Positions 59,976 through 64,000 of a stretch of DNA of 64,000 nucleotides are shown here, in pieces. Every line of letters starts with the position of its first letter. Position 1 is the stretch's first letter. The stretch spans positions 7,227,990 to 7,291,989 of the forward strand of contig NW_004955465.1 of the NCBI RefSeq assembly GCF_000276665.1, given 5' to 3'. The stretch is from Chinchilla lanigera (Eukaryota; Chordata; Mammalia; Rodentia; Chinchillidae). The notes beneath the pieces are model-generated. The model made no database searches and was not told the DNA's origin. It saw only the letters and a program-made list of their open reading frames with translations. The translations under genes and the position numbers were made by a program.

Positions 59976-60984
59976 ATAGCCATGTCACAAAGTGTGGGTC
60001 TTGTCAGCCTTTTGTTTCATAGGATCACTTTTCTTGTAGTGAATGTTTCAAGCATGGCTAGGCCAAGTATGCTCTCCAATGAGCCCTGGAGTATTGCTGT
60101 AAATCTGACTGACTTAATTGGCCCCAAATTTTGAGTTCTTTCTCTTAACTCAGAGCCACAAAACCATGCTGGTGACTAAAACATGCTGTGTTGTTGTAAA
60201 CACAAACGGAAGTCATTCTATGCAAAGAAGTGGGAAGTAGGGGGTTGTATTGCAAAGATTTGGATGTAATTTAAAACTTTCAGCATCCCTGAACCAGAGG
60301 ACAGTTTGTCCTTTAAATCAACTAGGTTCTTGTTTTAGCCTCTGTCCAGAGGGAAAACCACTTCTTTGGGTATTGATTTTCGTTGATCTAATTTGTGTTT
60401 GTTTGATCCTCAGCCTAGTTGCTTTTCCTGTCTCTCTTTTGAGATTCCATCATCCAGGGCTGAGAAGGAGAAGCTTAACCCACAGCCTTACAAAGAAGAG
60501 TCAATGATACCAAGTCCTTAGATTTCCAATGGGATGTGGAGGACACAAAGAATGCAGGAGACTCCATCATTATCTCTTAGAAAGACATTTTTCTATACAA
60601 ACCTGTTTCTTTAATCTCTCTGTGCATCCACTTTTCCATTCATTTTTAATGCTGTGTATTTAACTTAGTTGCCTATCCATTTGCTCAAGACATTTACATA
60701 ACATACATCATATCAAAGCAGAATTTCTCAGATGAGGAAACAAGACAAATCAATGGTTTCAGACTTTGGGCAGGGTGGGACTTAACTTTATCTTCCTACC
60801 CCAAGTCTTTCCAGGTGAGCACAACTTCTGCTTTGCATTTCCGTTACTGACTTTCTTTTTCAAGTGCAAAAGTAGTCCACGCTTACTACAGATATTGGGA
60901 AATCCAAACAAGGTAGAAATCTTTCTGAAAGAGCTGCTGTTTCCTTTTGTTTTAGAAATCTAGTCAAGAACATTTTATTTGTAT
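59976..60984. other. Unassigned sequence
   Basis: No repeat recognised. Confidence 0.4.
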
Positions 60985-61095
60985 AGGCCATTTTATATTT
61001 CATTTTTCACATAATGTCACGACATAGGCATTATTAAGATAGTAGAGATGTTGTGCTTCATTATACAGGAAAACGTTCCTCACTTAAGTAATCTC
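60985..61095 (+). mobile_element. Possible MIR fragment
   Basis: 'tttttcacataatgtcacga', 'cataggcattattaagatag' and 'tatacaggaaaacgttcctc' are MIR-like. Confidence 0.4.
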
Positions 61096-61099
61096 CTTT

Positions 61100-61340
61100 G
61101 TTTAAATTTGTCTTTATCCTTGCTACTATACACAAGTGTCTTTGTGGATAGAAGTTTCATATAGTTCAGAATTTTTGTTTCTGAAGAGAGAATTCTGCAA
61201 GGTACAATTACTGAGTCTAAAGTGTGGTTGCTTACAAGTCCATTTATACAAATTGTCAGATTATTTTCCAATAGGATTTTGTCAACATTCACCTCTAGCC
61301 ACATACCAGAATTTCTGGTTTAATTGTGCAAGTCCTTAAG
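61100..61340 (-). mobile_element. Ancient L1/HAL1 fragment
   Basis: Antisense ORF2-type order: 'agagaattctgcaaggtaca', 'attactgagtctaaagtgtg', 'ttccaataggattttgtcaa'. Confidence 0.5.
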
Positions 61341-61394
61341 AAGAAGTGTGTGTAGTTAGGAACGCAAGATTAGGACAAACACATTGCCAAAGTG

Positions 61395-61588
61395 CAAGTA
61401 CTGGTCCTGTCCCTTACTATGTGATTTTAGAAACTCACTAACCAATCAGTGTCTCCAATCTTCATTTGCAAGTACTCCATCTGGAGAGCAGAGGTAAAAA
61501 TAGTATTTCCTAATAGTGAGAATGAATGGTATTAATATGCATAAGAGATTAGAATATGCTTGGTACATATTGCACTAAATATATATTT
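61395..61588 (+). mobile_element. MIR SINE, nearly full length
   Basis: 'gtcccttactatgtgatttt', 'agaaactcactaaccaatca', 'gaggtaaaaatagtatttcc' and 'gcttggtacatattgcacta' match MIR from the core to the 3' end. Confidence 0.75.
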
Positions 61589-61599
61589 TTTTCCTTTTC

Positions 61600-63217
61600 A
61601 TTTCTTTGTTTTAATTAAGTTTATTGGTACAGTTTAGATACATCAGAGTATCTATGTGCATATATTGCTGAAGTATGATGTTAACATTCATCAGAGGGAA
61701 TCTGCACCTGTACATGATATATCTTGATTCCTCTTTTTTTCTTTTCTCATCTCCTCCCTTCAGTCCTTCTTGCCCTCCTTATTTACAAAAGCTTTGCTTC
61801 CATTTTATCTTTCTTTTCTCATTTTTCTTTTTCCTTTTGTTCCTTTCCCTCCCTTTTGTGAGTTCCCCTACCCACTTATACAATTTCTTCCTACCTCACA
61901 ATACTTATCTTACATTTTGATCCTTATTTACACTTTCAGTTTCTCACATCAGAGACACAATGCAATATTTATACATGTAGGTTCAATTATGTTTTCACTT
62001 AAGAGTATCGTCACAAGGTAGATCCCTTTACATAGAAATGTCTCAAGTTTATCCTTCTTCATGGCTCATTACTGCTCCATTATATAAAAAATATTCTCTA
62101 TCTATTTATCAGGCATCAAAGAGATGGGCATCAAAGAGAATAAACACTTCTCAGATGAAGGGCATTTGGGCTGTTTCCAAGGTTTAGCTATTACAAACTG
62201 TCATGCTACAAGCGTGGGTGTGCATATATTGCTGAAGTATGATGTTTTTAATTCTTTTGGGAAGATACCAAGAAGGAGAATATCTGGCTCAAGTGGAATC
62301 TCTAGTTTTAGTTTTTTGAGGCATCCCCACACTGATTCCAGAGAGGTTGCACCAGGCTACACTCTCACCAACAGTGGAAAAATGTTCCTTTTTCTCCACA
62401 GCCCTGCCAGCATTTGTTATTGGTTGAGTTTCTGAGAATACCCATTCTTTCTGGAGTGAGATGAAATCTCAGTATTGTTTTAATTTGCATCTCTTGAATG
62501 AGTAGGGATGCTGGACATTTTTTTCATATATTTATTTGCCATTTCTACTTCATCTGAGAAGTGTTCATTCTCTTTGATGCCCATTTTTGGGTTGGGTCTT
62601 TAGATCTCGGGGATGAGATCCCAGCTGTTGATTCTTTATATTTCCTTTGAGGTCTGGGTTTTGTTCATAAAGTCTTTGCCTACACCTATGTCTTCAAGAA
62701 TTTCTACCTATTCTATCTTCCAGCAGATTTACTGTTTCTGTCATAATATTTAGGTCTTTGTGTCCATCTTTGTTTGATATTTTCTAGCATACTATTTTTT
62801 CTTTTGGCTTTGGCATGTGGAAAGCCAGTTTTTCCAGCACCATTTATTAAAGAGGCTATCTTTCTTCTACTGAGGGTGTTTGGGCACCCTTTTTTGCCAG
62901 TATCATGCTCTTTTTATCACAGTAGCTATGTAATATAATTTCAAGTCAGGGATTGTGACCCAGCTGAGTTGCCTTTGCTGTCCAGAATTGTTTTTGCTAT
63001 TCTAGATCTCTTCTGGTTCCAAACACATTTTAGGATTATTTTCTCTAATTCTGTGAGGCTGATCTCCCTAAAGAATATAGATGCAAAATCCTCAGTAAGA
63101 TACTGGCAAACAGAATGCAGCAAGTCATCCAAAAGATTGTACACCATGACCAAGTAGGATTCACCTCAGGGGTGCAGGAGTGGTTCAACATACTCAAATC
63201 AGTAAATGTAATACATC
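61600..63217 (-). mobile_element. Rearranged L1, 5'-inverted
   Basis: Antisense 3' UTR and ORF2 C-terminus run from 61600 to about 63058. Then a sense ORF2 reverse-transcriptase-region segment follows (63059-63217; [12 protein letters not shown], a later HHDQVGF-equivalent). An internal deletion (near 62615) and two internally templated insertions (61655-61682; 62113-62160) add to the damage. No intact frame. Confidence 0.85.
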
Positions 63218-63230
63218 ACTTCTCTTTTCT

Positions 63231-63327
63231 TTTTGTTTGTTTGTTTGTTTTTCCGGTACTAAGAACTGAACTCACCACCTTGTGCTTGCCAGGCAGGCGC
63301 TGTGCCACTGAGCTAAATCCCCAGCCC
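63231..63327 (-). mobile_element. ID SINE
   Basis: (GTTT)n tail, tttccggtactaagaactga, and end atccccagccc. 17-bp TSD CATCACTTCTCTTTTCT / CATCATTTCTCTTTTCT (one change) at 63214-63230 and 63328-63344. Confidence 0.94.
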
Positions 63328-63344
63328 CATCATTTCTCTTTTCT

Positions 63345-63960
63345 ATTAGTACATATTTGTCATACATAATGATCACATTCATCAGAAGGAATTTGTATCT
63401 ATACATAATATACCTTAATTCTTCTTTTTTCCCATTCTCCTCCCTTCCTGTTAATCCTTCTTCCCCTCCCCATTTACAAAAGGTTTGGTTCCACTTTTTC
63501 CTGCCATTATCTTTTTTCTAAAAATCTTTTTTCCCTTCCTTCCCTTCCCAATTGAGCTTGAACTTTTCCCTCCCCATTAGAACTTGTTCTTTCTATTTGC
63601 CTATATCTATTCTCCATTTTGCTATTTACTGTTTGGGTTTCTCCCACAAGATAAAAAATGCTATATTTAAATTTATGCTTCTGATTCATTTCATTTAAAA
63701 TTATGGTCTCAAGGTGCATCCATTTACCTAAAAATGTCTGAAATTTACTCTTCCTTAAGGTAGAATAGTGCTTAGTAGTATATAAAAACTCCAGTTTCTT
63801 CATCCATTTATTCGTTGATGGTGATATGTGCTGTTTCCAAGACTTAGCAATTATAAATTGTTCCACTATAAACATGGGTATACATATATCACTGATAGGA
63901 TGCTTTTAACTCTTTCAGGAAGGTTGGTAAATATCTTTTAGTATTAGCTATTATTATTCT
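63345..63960 (-). mobile_element. L1 3' end, running toward the window edge
   Basis: 'catacataatgatcacattc' 3' UTR, then a pyrimidine tract and the ORF2 C-terminus. Minus-strand codons 63875-63507 keep MFIVEQFIIAKSWKQ and, later, KHYSTLRKSK. Inactive fragment. Confidence 0.85.
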
Positions 63961-64000
63961 GTCTACTGTCACAGATAAGACTGATGGGAAAAGTAACCCT

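Noticed and set aside
1..64000. CRISPR arrays, bacterial operons or phage genes
   Set aside because: No regularly spaced repeats, no dense coding, and clear mammalian retroelements throughout.

Overview
The window is non-coding DNA from a mammal, most likely a rodent outside the mouse/rat group. Evidence for this is a set of tRNA-derived ID SINEs (core GGGGCTGGGGATTTAGCTCAG), a 7SL-derived B1 with the rodent-type 29-bp internal duplication, a B1-ID fusion SINE of the B1-dID type, rodent-style MaLR LTRs, and many L1 3' ends. No Alu, B2 or B4 was seen. B1-dID is known from dormice, squirrels, beavers, guinea pigs and porcupines; I cannot name the species. I could support no protein-coding gene, tRNA gene, rRNA, CRISPR or operon. 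The longest open frames are L1 ORF2 remnants or chance frames.

Layout: 0.4-9.9 kb holds ID SINEs, a MaLR LTR, ancient L1 and MLT-type LTRs, an interrupted Tigger element, L2, and an intact solo LTR with a 5-bp duplication. 9.9-15.1 kb is strikingly repeat-poor. 16.4-30.1 kb is mostly L1 and old MaLR LTRs, including an L1 inserted in an LTR and a 5'-inverted L1 with a perfect 16-bp target-site duplication (TSD). 30.5-31.4 kb is a three-level nest: LTR, hAT MITE, LTR. 33.7-34.3 kb and 50.9-51.4 kb carry two copies of a fold-back mariner derivative. 42.0-43.2 kb is a Tigger element interrupted by LTRs and ID SINEs. 43.6-45.6 kb is the longest L1. 45.6-46.7 kb is an unidentified LTR-like block with tandem repeats. 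49-57 kb is L1, B1, Tigger MITEs and a second 5'-inverted L1. 61.6-64 kb is further L1, with a third inversion and templated internal insertions.

Most L1 (about 15 of 20) and ID (12 of 15) fragments lie on the minus strand. This would fit, but does not prove, an intron of a plus-strand gene. The main points of interest are the fold-back mariner family, the datable nested insertions and the twin-primed L1s. No new protein system was found. Repeat family names come from memory of consensus sequences, and no search was run.
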